From positions 1,038,467 through 1,102,466 of the forward strand of contig NZ_JH725037.1 in NCBI RefSeq assembly GCF_000278235.1: a stretch of DNA of 64,000 nt, read 5' to 3'. Below the pieces are notes generated by a model. That model made no database searches. It was not told the DNA's origin and saw only the letters and a list, made by a program, of their open reading frames with translations. Below, piece after piece: positions 1 to 9,143 of the stretch. How positions within the stretch are numbered: the stretch's first letter is position 1; each line of letters starts with the position of its first letter. Source of the stretch: Bartonella vinsonii subsp. arupensis OK-94-513 (GTDB taxonomy: Bacteria; Pseudomonadota; Alphaproteobacteria; Rhizobiales; Rhizobiaceae). The position numbers and the translations under genes were made by a program.

Positions 1-673
1 ATTTAAAAATAAGAAAATCAACATCTTAATAAAAGATATGCTCTCATAATATAAATTGTGAATAAGTAGGACGATTCTATATAAATGTTAAATCACTTTC
101 ATAAATGCTAAAGCAACCGTAGCAATTATTGAGCGCTCCCAATAATTAGACATCAATTTTCTAAAATTTTGCAACATTCACACGTGAGTTATTCTGCTCT
201 GAAATAATATGAGAAACTGAACTTAAGATAAGAAAAAGTACGGAAAGAAGATAGAATGACATGCAGAAGTTTCTAAAAATCGTCCTTACTGAATTTGATG
301 AAATTTATAAAGGAGCTTGTTTCATTTATGACTAAGAGAATCAAAATAGTAATTATGTAAATTTATTTCAAATCTCTCTTATGTATTTATTTAATAGCAT
401 TTGAGAGAGCAACAATCAGTCAAAAATTCTCATAGCTTCAATAGGTAAAGGGATGTGGAATTTTTTGGTATTGTATAAACTGTTCATTTATTTCGGAAAT
501 AATTATTCGCTTTAAAACTTTAAAATAAGATTACTGGTTTCAGTACTCTTCTTAAAGGCACCAAATTTAAAAATTATTTGATTGGGATTCAAACAATTTT
601 ATTAAAAACGTTTAGAACCCCATTTAAATGATTGACCTTTTGCAAGAACTTTGTAAAAAGGCATACTTAGTTT
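1..673. other. non-coding leader, no gene recognised
   Basis: This AT-rich stretch precedes tRNA-Ser. All reading frames are broken by stops and no protein-like frame, RNA gene or strong hairpin was seen. It may hold the promoter of the tRNA and the tail of a gene lying outside the window. Confidence 0.5.
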
Positions 674-763
674 GGAGGGGTGGCCGAGCGGTTTAAGGCA
701 CCGGTCTTGAAAACCGGCGTGCAGGAGACTGTACCGTGGGTTCGAATCCCACCCCCTCCGCCA
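674..763 (+). tRNA. tRNA-Ser(UGA)
   Basis: The 90-nt segment folds as a class II tRNA. The 7-bp acceptor stem GGAGGGG pairs with CCCCTCC, followed by G and an encoded CCA. The anticodon loop CTTGAAA gives anticodon UGA, reading UCA and related serine codons. The T arm has the usual GGTTCGAATCC. A long variable arm (GTGCAGGAGACTGTACC region) is typical of serine tRNAs. Confidence 0.97.
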
Positions 764-810
764 CTTAGTTTTTACCAACCAATAACCTATTGATTTCACA
801 TATGTTTTTT

Positions 811-843
811 AAAGGTTCGGGATGTGTGAACAAAGGTTCGGGA
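811..843. repeat. two direct copies of a 12-bp sequence
   Basis: AAAGGTTCGGGA occurs at 811-822 and again at 832-843, so the start-to-start period is 21 bp, about two helical turns. It lies between tRNA-Ser and the antitoxin gene. A spacing of two turns can suit a protein-binding site, but no function is assigned. Confidence 0.6.
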
Positions 844-952
844 ATAGGATTTCGAATCATAACTCTACAAAACGTATCTTGTTCTGCTAACTTCCTCTAT
901 TAATTTTTTAAATTCTGCTAAGCCCTCTTATGAAAAACTACGGTTGTGTCTC

Positions 953-987
953 TTGACATCAACTCGAAGTGTACTACATTGTAGTAC
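953..987 (+). promoter_or_regulatory. promoter and palindromic operator of the antitoxin gene
   Basis: TTGACA at 953-958 is separated by 16 nt from TACATT at 975-980, which is a good sigma-70-type promoter. A perfect inverted repeat, GTACTACA-T-TGTAGTAC at 971-987, covers the -10 element. An AGGAG ribosome site (997-1001) follows and the ATG is at 1010. RelB/DinJ antitoxins are ribbon-helix-helix proteins that repress their own promoters at such palindromes, so this is probably the autoregulatory operator. The role is inferred from position and family. Confidence 0.7.
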
Positions 988-1009
988 AAATTAAATAGGA
1001 GATTTCGTA

Positions 1010-1291
1010 ATGGGAAAAATTCAAGCGCGCATACCTGATGAAGTCCAAGAGATTGCAAGTGCAGTTATTAAGTCCACAGGCTTAACTGTATCGGATGCAG
1101 TGCGCATGTTTATGACGCGCATTGCTAGAGATCGAGCTTTACCGCTTGATCTATTCCAACCCAATCCAGAAACATTACAAGCTATAGAAGATGCCGAAAT
1201 GGGACGCGTCGAACGCACATCATTAGAAGGTTTACGAACCATGATTCGCGAGGATAGAAGCGAAGCGCGTAAATCTGAAAAACGAACCTAA
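1010..1291 (+). CDS. RelB/DinJ-family antitoxin
   Basis: The 93-residue protein has the DinJ/RelB layout. The N-terminal ribbon-helix-helix segment (about residues 3-50) reads ARIPDEV, then a helix, then GLTVSDAVRMFMTRI. The charged C-terminal tail would wrap the partner toxin. In DinJ-YafQ systems this protein neutralises the toxin and represses the operon. The toxin frame begins 7 nt downstream at 1299 but is cut short, so the antitoxin here is probably an orphan. The ribosome site AGGAG lies 8 nt before the ATG, and a palindrome covers the promoter. GC content looks slightly higher than in the neighbours, which would fit acquisition with a mobile element. Confidence 0.88.
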   Translation: MGKIQARIPDEVQEIASAVIKSTGLTVSDAVRMFMTRIARDRALPLDLFQPNPETLQAIEDAEMGRVERTSLEGLRTMIREDRSEARKSEKRT

Positions 1292-1298
1292 CCTTACT

Positions 1299-1457
1299 AT
1301 GCGAGAAATTGTCTATACCCGTTCATTCCGCCGCGACCTTAAGCGCGAAAGCAAAGGGAGATATGCTAATGTACTAGAGGAGGATTTGCTGTTTGTGGTC
1401 AAAGCATTAGCAGAGATAGAGCAAGAGATACAAAAGATCTCAACAAAAGCTGCTTAA
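1299..1457 (+). pseudogene. truncated YafQ/RelE-type toxin
   Basis: The ATG at 1299 opens a 52-codon frame starting MREIVYTRSFRRDLKRE and continuing to VVKALAE. This is the N-terminal half of a YafQ-family mRNA interferase. Intact members have about 90 residues, and their C-terminal half carries the catalytic histidines and the HPLxGxWKGYRD-like segment, which is absent here. The last dozen residues (EIEQEIQKISTKAA) do not look like YafQ and may be joined from unrelated DNA. The toxin is therefore almost certainly inactive. It lies directly downstream of its antitoxin in the normal operon order. Confidence 0.75.
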
Positions 1458-1535
1458 TCCCATATTGGGGTGTATTTCTTAAGTCTCCTTTGCACCCCCA
1501 CCCTTTCATAATTATAATAAGAAGGATCACTTTAA

Positions 1536-1811
1536 ATGAATGAAGAAAAATTAAAAGACTCAATAGAAAAAGTAAGTTTATTTGAACAAGCTTTACTATC
1601 AATGCGCTTGCAAAGGCTCGTCAATATACAAGACCTCTCAATTTATCTTGGAATGTCTATGACCTATATTAGAGAGCTTGTAAAAGCTGGTGCTTTCCCT
1701 AAACCAATACAGGAAGGGCGATATTTAAAATGGGATATCGTTGAAGTTGATCACTATATTGAAAGCAAAAAAGCAGAAAGAGACTCTATAGAATTATCAT
1801 CTCTATCGTAA
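1536..1811 (+). CDS. small AlpA/excisionase-like helix-turn-helix protein
   Basis: This 91-residue protein has an unusual charged N-terminal extension. From about residue 30 to 76 a MerR-type helix-turn-helix follows: NIQDLSIYLGMSMTYIRELV, then a wing ending in GRYLKWDIVEVDHYI. This pattern fits AlpA-like phage regulators and excisionases. It lies 3 nt from the end of the convergent integrase pseudogene, the usual companion of such proteins. The ribosome site is GAAGGA, 9 nt before the ATG. It may have served as recombination directionality factor or regulator of the lost element. The exact function cannot be set from sequence. Confidence 0.6.
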   Translation: MNEEKLKDSIEKVSLFEQALLSMRLQRLVNIQDLSIYLGMSMTYIRELVKAGAFPKPIQEGRYLKWDIVEVDHYIESKKAERDSIELSSLS

Positions 1812-1814
1812 CAA

Positions 1815-2985
1815 TCAACCCCCAGTCACAAAAGACGCCCACTGTTCTAAAAGAACACGGCGCTGTTCTAAAAAATCAGTCCTCATATAGGCTTTTGTGA
1901 CTGAATTCCCCACTGAATGAGACAAAGTAAATTCCGCAATTTCAAATGGTGTTGATGTTGTCTCTGCTATCCAATCACGAAGACTAGATCTGAATCCGTG
2001 TGGTCGATAAGCAATCCCTCTATCTTTCATAAATTTAGAAAGCGTCATATCAGATATAGGCTTTCCAGAATTTCCAACAAACAAAAATCCATTTTTTTCG
2101 ATTCTTTTTGCTTTTTCAATGATAGAAATCGCTTCATCTGTAAGCGGTACACGAAAATCAAAAACCTTTCCAACTATCCCCTTCATGTTTTCTTTTGGAA
2201 TTATCCATATTGATTGATTAATCTCCTCCAACCGTATATGCCTAATTGGCATTGAACGAACCCCCGTTAAAATTAAAAGCTTTAAGGCTAAATTTGATAC
2301 AATATTATCATCTAAGGATTGATAAAAAGCCGGAACTTCTTTCCATGGCATAGCCGGAACATTCTGAACATTTTGAATAAATTTTCCTAATAAAGCTTTT
2401 GCTTTTGGTACCAATTACATATCCACATCTATGCCACGTGCTGCGGCATGTTTTATAGCAATATTCAAACGCGATAAAACCTTGCTTGCTGTTTCGTTTT
2501 TGGTTTTCCAAATAGGGGATAAGCACTCTTTTATATCAATCTGCGTCAATTCGGTAATTGCTACATCTCCAAGCTTAGAAAAAACATGCAATGTAAGAGG
2601 TGTTAACCACCTTGCTGCTGTTCCTTCATTCTTCAATTTACTTTTCTTGGCTTCAAAAGCGCTTAAAACAATTTCTCTTAAAGAAATACTATCAACCGCC
2701 CGCCGTAATTTTTCATTCTTTCTTTTACAAATCGGGTCAATACCTTGGTTTAAAAGATCACGGCAAGCTGTAGCTTAAGCCTTGCATCTTTTAAAGATAC
2801 AACGCTACAAGAGCCTAATCCCATTTCACGACGTTTTTATTGAAATCGAATCGAAAAACCCAACGTCCTTGATTCTGCGTTGTTTTAATAAGCCATAGTC
2901 CAGCTCCATCCGCATATTTACCTTTAGGTAAATTTTTTACAGATAAGGCGGATAATCTATCACGTGTTCTTGTTTTTCTAATCAC
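1815..2985 (-). pseudogene. tyrosine-recombinase (phage-type) integrase, inactivated
   Basis: Pieces of one integrase of about 390 codons can be followed on the minus strand. The N-terminal DUF4102 arm-binding domain starts at a GTG at 2985 (LSALSVKNLPKGKYADGAGL). A frameshift lies in the A-run near 2840, another near 2775 just before RDLLNQGIDP. An in-frame TAA at 2415-2417 separates the core-binding part from the catalytic domain (1815-2414). That domain keeps Arg in TGVRS, HGFR, LSHS and the tyrosine in AYMR. At least three lesions make a working enzyme unlikely. The gene starts 138 nt from the 3' end of tRNA-Leu, the expected arrangement for an element integrated into that tRNA. Confidence 0.85.
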
Positions 2986-3123
2986 TTTTTAAACCACCTT
3001 TTGAATTGCGCTTTTGACAGATTCATCAGATATCAAGGTCGTATATAAAAGACAATTAATTAAGTAAAAACAATAAAACAAGATAAACAACAACATCAAG
3101 TGATATTGTAGAAAATCCATAAC

Positions 3124-3208
3124 TGGTGCGGTCGAGAAGACTCGAACTTCCACGGGTTGCCCCACAGCGACCTCAACGCTGCGCGTCTACCAATTCCGCC
3201 ACGACCGC
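3124..3208 (-). tRNA. tRNA-Leu(GAG)
   Basis: On the minus strand an 85-nt class II tRNA begins GCGGTCGTGGCGGAATTGG. Acceptor arms GCGGTCG and CGACCGC pair, followed by A and encoded CCA. The anticodon loop TTGAGGT gives GAG. The variable arm is extended, as in leucine tRNAs. Its 3' end faces the broken integrase gene, so it is the probable integration site. No second copy of the 3' end was found by eye within the window. Confidence 0.97.
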
Positions 3209-3347
3209 ACGTGGTGAAGCAAAATACATTGATGTCTGGCTTTAACAAATCATAAAGCAAGGTACAAGCCTATTTTCACTTTCTTGCGATTTATTTTACC
3301 TGAAGGACTTATAACCCAATACTAAGCCGCCAGAACTATAAGCTTTA

Positions 3348-3965
3348 CTACGATCTTTGAACCATCATCATAAAGTTAGCCTGTGCACCTTGATCTTTTT
3401 CATAACAACCAAGAAAGTTTGTTGTAATCGTTGTAGCACCCTGCTTTTGTATTCCTCTCATAGCCATGCACATGTGCTCAGCCTCAATCAACACAGCAAC
3501 ACCACGAGGTTTCAGATGCACTCCCAAAGCATTCGCTATTTGAGCTGTCATTGCTTCTTGTGTTTGTAAACGACGAGCAAAAACATCCACAACACGGGCA
3601 ATTTTTGAAAGTCCAACAATTTTTGTATCAGGAAAATACCCTATATGTGCTTTACCAACAATTGGGATCATATGATGCTCACAATGTGAATAAAAAGGAA
3701 TATTTTTTACTATTATCGCTTCATTATATCCTGCAACCTCTTCAAAAACTGTATCTAAGATCTCTTCAACGGATTTGCTATAACCAGTAAAAAGCTCACA
3801 ATACGCTTTAGCCACACGTTTAGGAGTGTCTACAAGCCCTTCCCGATTCGGATTTTCTCCCACCCATAAGAGCAATGTACGAATCGCAGCCTCGACCTCT
3901 TCAATACTAGGACGCTTCCCAGATAAAAATGGATCTATCACCCCCCCTTTAATAACATCCTGCAT
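3348..3965 (-). CDS. folE: GTP cyclohydrolase I
   Basis: FolE converts GTP to 7,8-dihydroneopterin triphosphate, the first step of tetrahydrofolate synthesis, as a cytosolic decamer. The 205-residue product has the usual length. Zinc ligands are visible: Cys95 and His98 in SHCEHHMIP, and Cys166 in [11 protein letters not shown]. The catalytic segment around residues 93-100 and the conserved QEAMTAQIA stretch are intact. It is monocistronic and diverges from the IscU-like gene, with about 125 nt between them for both promoters. Confidence 0.97.
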   Translation of the reverse strand: MQDVIKGGVIDPFLSGKRPSIEEVEAAIRTLLLWVGENPNREGLVDTPKRVAKAYCELFTGYSKSVEEILDTVFEEVAGYNEAIIVKNIPFYSHCEHHMIPIVGKAHIGYFPDTKIVGLSKIARVVDVFARRLQTQEAMTAQIANALGVHLKPRGVAVLIEAEHMCMAMRGIQKQGATTITTNFLGCYEKDQGAQANFMMMVQRS

Positions 3966-4091
3966 TTAAAAAACTCCAAATTTACCCTCTACAAAGTATT
4001 TGCTACTTATCTATTTCATTTTGTATAATCTCTATATAAGTGAATTAAAAGCTTAAACAATCACGACTCTCTAAATTTCAGGCAAGTGCTC

Positions 4092-4520
4092 ATGATTGGC
4101 GATATCTATAGTGACAAAATACTTGAATATGCTGCACACATAAGTAGAATCGGACGTCTTAATAATCCAGATGCAACATCAAAAAAACGTGCACGTCTTT
4201 GCGGTTCAACAATCACTGTAGATCTAAAAGTAGAAAATAACATCGTTATAGATTTTGCTCATGAAGTGCAAGCATGTGTGCTAGGTCAAGCTTCGGCTTC
4301 GCTTTTAGCATCTCATATTATAGGACAAACAACACACAACCTTGAAATGTTACGTGAAATTATCTATCACATGCTCACAAAAGATGGTCCACCACCTCAA
4401 GCTCCATTTGAAGCGTTTTCTTGTTTACAGCCCATTAAAGACTATAAAACGCGTCATGCATCAACAATGCTTCCCTTTGATGCAACCATAGAGTGTATCA
4501 AACAAATTGAAAAAAAATAA
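4092..4520 (+). CDS. IscU/SufU-like iron-sulfur cluster scaffold protein
   Basis: The 142-residue protein has the IscU/NifU N-terminal fold. It has three conserved cysteines, at about 37 (RLCGS), 62 (QACVLGQAS) and 111 (FSCLQPI). The aspartate normally following the first cysteine region is not obvious. Such proteins hold nascent Fe-S clusters. In alphaproteobacteria this short form sits next to yidD and is not part of the isc operon, so its exact client is unclear. I chose ATG 4092; an in-frame GTG at 4086 is the alternative, since AGG at 4080-4082 suits 4092 better. The stop codon abuts the yidD start codon, so the two are cotranscribed. Confidence 0.85.
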   Translation: MIGDIYSDKILEYAAHISRIGRLNNPDATSKKRARLCGSTITVDLKVENNIVIDFAHEVQACVLGQASASLLASHIIGQTTHNLEMLREIIYHMLTKDGPPPQAPFEAFSCLQPIKDYKTRHASTMLPFDATIECIKQIEKK

Positions 4521-4874
4521 ATGCTCAAATCACAACCCAAACAAAAAAACAGACAATCCCGAAATTATGGGGGGACTTGGCGAAAAACACCTGGACGATT
4601 ACTTGGCATTTTCTTGATACGGTTCTATCAAATAACGCTTTCTAGTTTTATAGGAAATCAGTGTCGTCATGCACCAACCTGTTCAGAATATACTTATGAA
4701 GCAATCGCACGCCATGGACTATGGGCTGGTGCATGGATGGGACTTTTTCGTATCATACGTTGTGGACCATTTGGAACATATGGATTTGATCCAGTCCCTT
4801 CCTCCCTCGAAAAGAGTTGTTGTTTTTATAAACCTTGGCGTTACTGGAAAATTTCTAAGAAACACAACAAATAG
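4521..4874 (+). CDS. yidD: membrane protein insertion efficiency factor YidD
   Basis: YidD is a small membrane-associated protein that helps YidC insert proteins into the inner membrane. The 117-residue sequence shows the family signature in order: RLLGIFLIRFYQ amphipathic helix, then CRHAPTCSEYTYEAI with its cysteines, then the glycine-rich RIIRCGPFGTYGFDPVP. It is longer than the minimal 85-residue forms by a basic N-terminal extension of about 25 residues. It starts immediately after the IscU-like stop codon. In many genomes yidD lies by rnpA and yidC; the placement here is the alphaproteobacterial one. Confidence 0.95.
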   Translation: MLKSQPKQKNRQSRNYGGTWRKTPGRLLGIFLIRFYQITLSSFIGNQCRHAPTCSEYTYEAIARHGLWAGAWMGLFRIIRCGPFGTYGFDPVPSSLEKSCCFYKPWRYWKISKKHNK

Positions 4875-4997
4875 TTCTTTTCTTTTTTTATGCGTATTGA
4901 TAGAAAAATGAGTTTCTAGGCTTTAATTAATTATGACTCAGTTTTTTTACGAAACCCATCCGCAATCGTTAGCGGAATTGGATTAAAGGGGTGTTTT

Positions 4998-6974
4998 ATG
5001 TCTTGCTCTGTTTCTCTTTTGTTTCCTGATGGTTCAAAACGTGATTATCCCACTGAAATGACTGGTTTAGAATTGGCAACATCCATTTCTAAATCACTTG
5101 CAAAAAAAGCTGTAGCCTACAGCCTTAACGGAAACATTAGAGACCTATCAGATCCATTAGAACAATCTGGTCAAATAGAAATTATTACTCGAGAAGATCC
5201 ACGTGCTCTTGAGCTCATACGTCATGATTGTGCACACGTCTTAGCTGAAGCAGTGCAAGAACTCTTTCCTGAAACGCAAGTAACAATTGGCCCTGTGATT
5301 GAAAATGGTTTCTATTATGATTTTGCGCGACAACAGCCTTTTACATTGGATGAACTCACTATTATTGAAAAGAAAATGCGTGAAATTATTCAACGCAATA
5401 AACCTTTCAAAAAAGAGATTTGGTCTCGTGAAAAAGCGAAAGAGATTTTTTCTGAAAAAGGCGAATTTTATAAGGTTGAGCTTATTGAGAGCATTCCCGA
5501 AAATCAAGATTTAAAAATATATTATCAAGGTGATTGGTTTGATCTTTGTCGCGGACCACACATGCAATCTACTGGACAAATTGGGAGTGCTTTTAAACTT
5601 ATGAAAGTCGCAGGAGCTTATTGGCGTGGCGACTCCAATAATCCAATGCTAACGAGAATTTATGGCACAGCATTTGCGAATGAAAATGACTTAAAAACTT
5701 ACCTAAACATGCTAGAAGAAGCTGAAAAACGTGATCATCGCCGCTTGGGACGTGAAATGGATTTATTTCATTTTCAAGAAGAAGGGCCAGGAATGATTTT
5801 TTGGCATAAAAAAGGCTGGAAAATGTTCCAAAATTTGATCAGCTATATGCGTAGACGTCTTGATGATCACCAATATGCCGAAGTGAATGCACCGCAAGTT
5901 CTCGATAGATCACTTTGGGAAATCTCAGGCCATTGGGGATGGTATAAAGAAAATATGTTCAAAGCAATCCCAGCGGCGGAGGATTGGGATCATGAAAATG
6001 TTTATGCTCTCAAACCAATGAATTGCCCTGGTCACGTGCAAATTTTTAAACATGGTTTAAAATCTTACCGCGATTTGCCTATAAGACTTGCTGAATTTGG
6101 TCTTGTCCATCGTTATGAACCTTCAGGCTCTCTACACGGTCTTATGCGTGTACGGAGCTTTACACAAGATGATGCGCATATTTTTTGTACAGATGAGCAG
6201 TTAGCTGATGAATGCCTCAATATTAATGATTTAATCTTATCAACTTATGCTGACTTTGGTTTTAAAGAAATTAGTCTTAAGCTTTCAACACGTCCGGAAA
6301 AACGCGTTGGAACTGATGCATTATGGGACCATGCAGAGAATATCATGGAATCCGTTCTTAAAACTATTGAGAAAAAATTTGCAGGACAAATCAAAACAAG
6401 TATCCTTCCAGGTGAAGGTGCATTTTATGGTCCAAAATTTGAATATACATTGAAAGATGCTATCGGTCGTGAATGGCAATGTGGAACAACACAAATAGAT
6501 TTTAATCTCCCTGAACGTTTTGGTGCATTTTACATCGATAAAGATTCAGAAAAACGTCAACCCGTTATGATACATCGCGCTATTTTTGGATCAATGGAAC
6601 GTTTTCTTGGTATCTTGATCGAAAATTTTGCTGGACATATGCCACTTTGGCTCGCACCTGAACAAATCGTTGTAGCAACAATTACATCTGAAGCAAATGA
6701 ATATGCAAAAAAGATAACGGCAAAACTTAAAGCTGCTGGACTTTCCGCAACATTAGATCTTCGTAATGAAAAAATTAATTACAAAATACGTGAACACTCT
6801 TTACAAAAAGTTCCCGTAATTTTGGTATGCGGTAAACGTGAATCTGAAACAAATAACGTGAGTATGCGTCGCCTAGGGAGCCAAGATCAGATCTTCTTAT
6901 CTATAGAAGAAGCGCTTAAACAACTTACAAATGAAGCAACACCACCAGATTTGCGCCGTTTAATAAATGCTTAA
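4998..6974 (+). CDS. thrS: threonyl-tRNA synthetase
   Basis: ThrRS charges tRNA-Thr in the cytosol. The 658-residue protein has the full bacterial layout. A TGS domain covers residues 1-64. The editing domain has its four metal/catalytic residues (His76, His80, Cys184, His188), so it should clear Ser-tRNA(Thr). The class II catalytic core includes zinc ligand Cys343 in MNCPGH, motif 2 near [13 protein letters not shown] and motif 3 near [13 protein letters not shown]-terminal anticodon-binding domain covers about 555-650. A clear GGGGTG ribosome site precedes ATG 4998. No autoregulatory leader hairpin was identified. Confidence 0.98.
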   Translation: MSCSVSLLFPDGSKRDYPTEMTGLELATSISKSLAKKAVAYSLNGNIRDLSDPLEQSGQIEIITREDPRALELIRHDCAHVLAEAVQELFPETQVTIGPVIENGFYYDFARQQPFTLDELTIIEKKMREIIQRNKPFKKEIWSREKAKEIFSEKGEFYKVELIESIPENQDLKIYYQGDWFDLCRGPHMQSTGQIGSAFKLMKVAGAYWRGDSNNPMLTRIYGTAFANENDLKTYLNMLEEAEKRDHRRLGREMDLFHFQEEGPGMIFWHKKGWKMFQNLISYMRRRLDDHQYAEVNAPQVLDRSLWEISGHWGWYKENMFKAIPAAEDWDHENVYALKPMNCPGHVQIFKHGLKSYRDLPIRLAEFGLVHRYEPSGSLHGLMRVRSFTQDDAHIFCTDEQLADECLNINDLILSTYADFGFKEISLKLSTRPEKRVGTDALWDHAENIMESVLKTIEKKFAGQIKTSILPGEGAFYGPKFEYTLKDAIGREWQCGTTQIDFNLPERFGAFYIDKDSEKRQPVMIHRAIFGSMERFLGILIENFAGHMPLWLAPEQIVVATITSEANEYAKKITAKLKAAGLSATLDLRNEKINYKIREHSLQKVPVILVCGKRESETNNVSMRRLGSQDQIFLSIEEALKQLTNEATPPDLRRLINA

Positions 6975-7020
6975 AGAAACACTAAAAGATAAAAGCAACT
7001 ATAAAGTAAAAAAACCGCTA

Positions 7021-7524
7021 TTAGCGTGCTCTATCAAGTACGCGTTTGCATTCAATTAGTTCAAACAGCGTTTCTTGTAATAATGCCTTATCGGTTTTAT
7101 CTTTGTGAATATTAACAGAACCAATAGATGCTTCCTCCTCACTTCTCATGAAACTTAAAAGCCCAAAAGAAGACTTTTTTGGCTTACTGCTGGAAGTTTC
7201 AAAAGTTTGCCCTGCATGTTTCTTTTCTATTACGACATTCATAGCTTCAAGATCACCATTACCAAATGCAGTAACAAAAGCAACGCCATTCTCTTTCAAG
7301 AGGCGCTGCACACCCTTTATCGTATACCCCTGCTCATACAGCAACTGTTTAATGCCATTGAGCAGTTCAATATCCGTTGGGCGATAATAGCGCCTTCCCC
7401 CCCCACGTTTCATTGGCTTAATTTGCCTAAAACGTGTTTCCCAGAATCTTAATACATGCTGCGGAAGCTCCAATAACTCGGCTACTTCGCTAATTGTGCG
7501 AAAAGCATCAGAGCTCTTATCCAT
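7021..7524 (-). CDS. MerR-family transcriptional regulator
   Basis: The 167-residue protein has an N-terminal MerR winged helix-turn-helix (about residues 8-75: [20 protein letters not shown], then [16 protein letters not shown]). There is a short dimerisation helix and a poorly conserved, charged C-terminal part without metal-binding cysteines. It is the regulator found next to ihfA, fabH and plsX in many Rhizobiales. Its targets are unknown to me. It lies downstream of ihfA on the same strand with a gap of about 195 nt, so it may have its own promoter. Heavy-metal sensing is unlikely. Confidence 0.88.
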   Translation of the reverse strand: MDKSSDAFRTISEVAELLELPQHVLRFWETRFRQIKPMKRGGGRRYYRPTDIELLNGIKQLLYEQGYTIKGVQRLLKENGVAFVTAFGNGDLEAMNVVIEKKHAGQTFETSSSKPKKSSFGLLSFMRSEEEASIGSVNIHKDKTDKALLQETLFELIECKRVLDRAR

Positions 7525-7718
7525 TTTGTAACACCTTATCTAAAACACTCTTGGTTACACAACGACTCATAAAGTTCCAACCTCTCAAAAAGATTGGTCA
7601 AAAATAGGACCATACTTGACTACATTAAACCAAAAAGCCTTTTTCTTGAAACAAAATGCAAAACTTAATCCATAATATTATTTTCTAAATAAACCCCAAA
7701 CATCGTAAGAGTATTTAT

Positions 7719-8042
7719 TTATGTGATATTATTTTTCTGTCTTGCACGATGCGAATCTAAAATTCTTTGTTTAAGAACATTTGCAGCCTTAAATGTCACG
7801 ACACGTCGCGGTGGAATAGGCGCTTCAATGCCGGTTTTTGGATTACGTCCGACGCGTTCATTTTTACTACGGACTTGAAAAGTCGCAAAAGAAGATAATT
7901 TAACTGCTTCACCTCTCACAAGTGAATTGCAAATTTCATCCAAAACCAATTCAACCAAAGCTGCTGATTCAGTGTGTGACAAGCCTACCTTTCTACAAAC
8001 TACGCTCGCTAAATCTGCACGCGTTACTGTTTTACTTGTCAT
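7719..8042 (-). CDS. ihfA: integration host factor subunit alpha
   Basis: IhfA pairs with IhfB to bend DNA at specific sites in the nucleoid. The 107-residue product shows the HU/IHF fold. An N-terminal helix pair ([15 protein letters not shown]) is followed by the beta-arm signature [20 protein letters not shown], whose proline intercalates into the minor groove. I chose ATG 8042 because AGGTGG lies 6 nt upstream; a GTG at 8051 would add three residues. It sits between fabH and the MerR gene on the same strand, the usual alphaproteobacterial order. Confidence 0.95.
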   Translation of the reverse strand: MTSKTVTRADLASVVCRKVGLSHTESAALVELVLDEICNSLVRGEAVKLSSFATFQVRSKNERVGRNPKTGIEAPIPPRRVVTFKAANVLKQRILDSHRARQKNNIT

Positions 8043-8119
8043 TATAACCACCTATTTAAATATTAAAAATTACAAAATGACTTATACGTTTTATTCAAAT
8101 ATGGTCAAGAGACTATAAT

Positions 8120-9094
8120 TTACCAACGAATAAGAATTGCTCCCCATGTAAACCCACCTCCCATAGCTTCTAACATAATGAGATCTCCCTTTTTAATTTT
8201 TCCTTGGTGAACAGCCGTTGTTAAAGCTAATGGCACCGATGCCGCAGACGTATTACCGTGCTGATCAACAGTAATAACAACTTTATCTATGGAAATTCCC
8301 AATTTTTTAGCTGATGCTTCAATAATACGTTTATTGGCCTGATGAGGAACAAACCAATCTAATTGTGAAGAATTCATACCAGCAGCTGCAAAACAATCAT
8401 CGACTACATCCGTTATCATACCAACTGCATATTTAAAAACTTCTCGTCCTTCCATGCGTAAATAGCCCGTTGTTTGTGTTGTCGAAGGGCCACCATCAAC
8501 ATACAGCTTATCCATATATGCACCATTGGAGCGCAATTTCGTAGCCAATATGCCACAATCAAAAGCAAGATTGCTCTCACATTCCTGTGCTTCCAAAACA
8601 GCAGCACCTGCACCATCACCAAATAAAACACATGTGGTGCGATCTTTCCAATCTAAAATTCGAGAAAATGTGTCAGACCCAATAACTAAAATTCTTTTGG
8701 CTGTTCCACAGCGTAAATAGGCGTCTCCTGTTGCTAAAGCAAAAATAAAACCAGAGCAAACAGCCTGAATATCAAAAGCAAATCCATGACTCATTCCCAA
8801 AGCATGTTGAATTTCAACAGCAGAAGCAGGAAAAGTACGATTTGGTGTTGAAGTTGCTAAAACAATACAATCAATATCTTTTATTGTTAAACCGGCATTT
8901 ACAAGTGCTTCTTGTGCAGCTTCAACTCCTAAAGAAACAGTTGTTTCGTTTTTATTAGCAATATAACGCTGGCGTATTCCTGTACGTTGGACAATCCATG
9001 AATCGGATGTTTCAACAAATTTTGCAATTTCATCATTCGACAAGCTTTTTTTTGGCAGGGCACTTCCTACACCACGTATAACGGATCGAATCAT
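8120..9094 (-). CDS. fabH: 3-oxoacyl-ACP synthase III
   Basis: FabH starts fatty acid synthesis by condensing acetyl-CoA with malonyl-ACP. The 324-residue protein has the catalytic triad of KAS III: Cys113 in AVCSGF, His251 in VPHQANKRI and Asn281 in HGNTSAAS. The C-terminal GGGFTWGA segment is also present. It follows plsX by about 50 nt on the same strand and precedes ihfA, so the three are probably cotranscribed. Confidence 0.98.
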   Translation of the reverse strand: MIRSVIRGVGSALPKKSLSNDEIAKFVETSDSWIVQRTGIRQRYIANKNETTVSLGVEAAQEALVNAGLTIKDIDCIVLATSTPNRTFPASAVEIQHALGMSHGFAFDIQAVCSGFIFALATGDAYLRCGTAKRILVIGSDTFSRILDWKDRTTCVLFGDGAGAAVLEAQECESNLAFDCGILATKLRSNGAYMDKLYVDGGPSTTQTTGYLRMEGREVFKYAVGMITDVVDDCFAAAGMNSSQLDWFVPHQANKRIIEASAKKLGISIDKVVITVDQHGNTSAASVPLALTTAVHQGKIKKGDLIMLEAMGGGFTWGAILIRW

Positions 9095-9143
9095 TAAGCC
9101 CCAACCTTTTCTTCACATTTTTTACTTATATTACAAAAGATTA

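Noticed and set aside
602-799. 65-codon minus-strand frame over tRNA-Ser
   Set aside because: It is the antisense of a clear tRNA gene; such frames arise from the tRNA sequence itself.
2431-2778. 115-codon plus-strand frame
   Set aside because: It lies antisense to the integrase pseudogene, whose minus-strand reading matches a known family.
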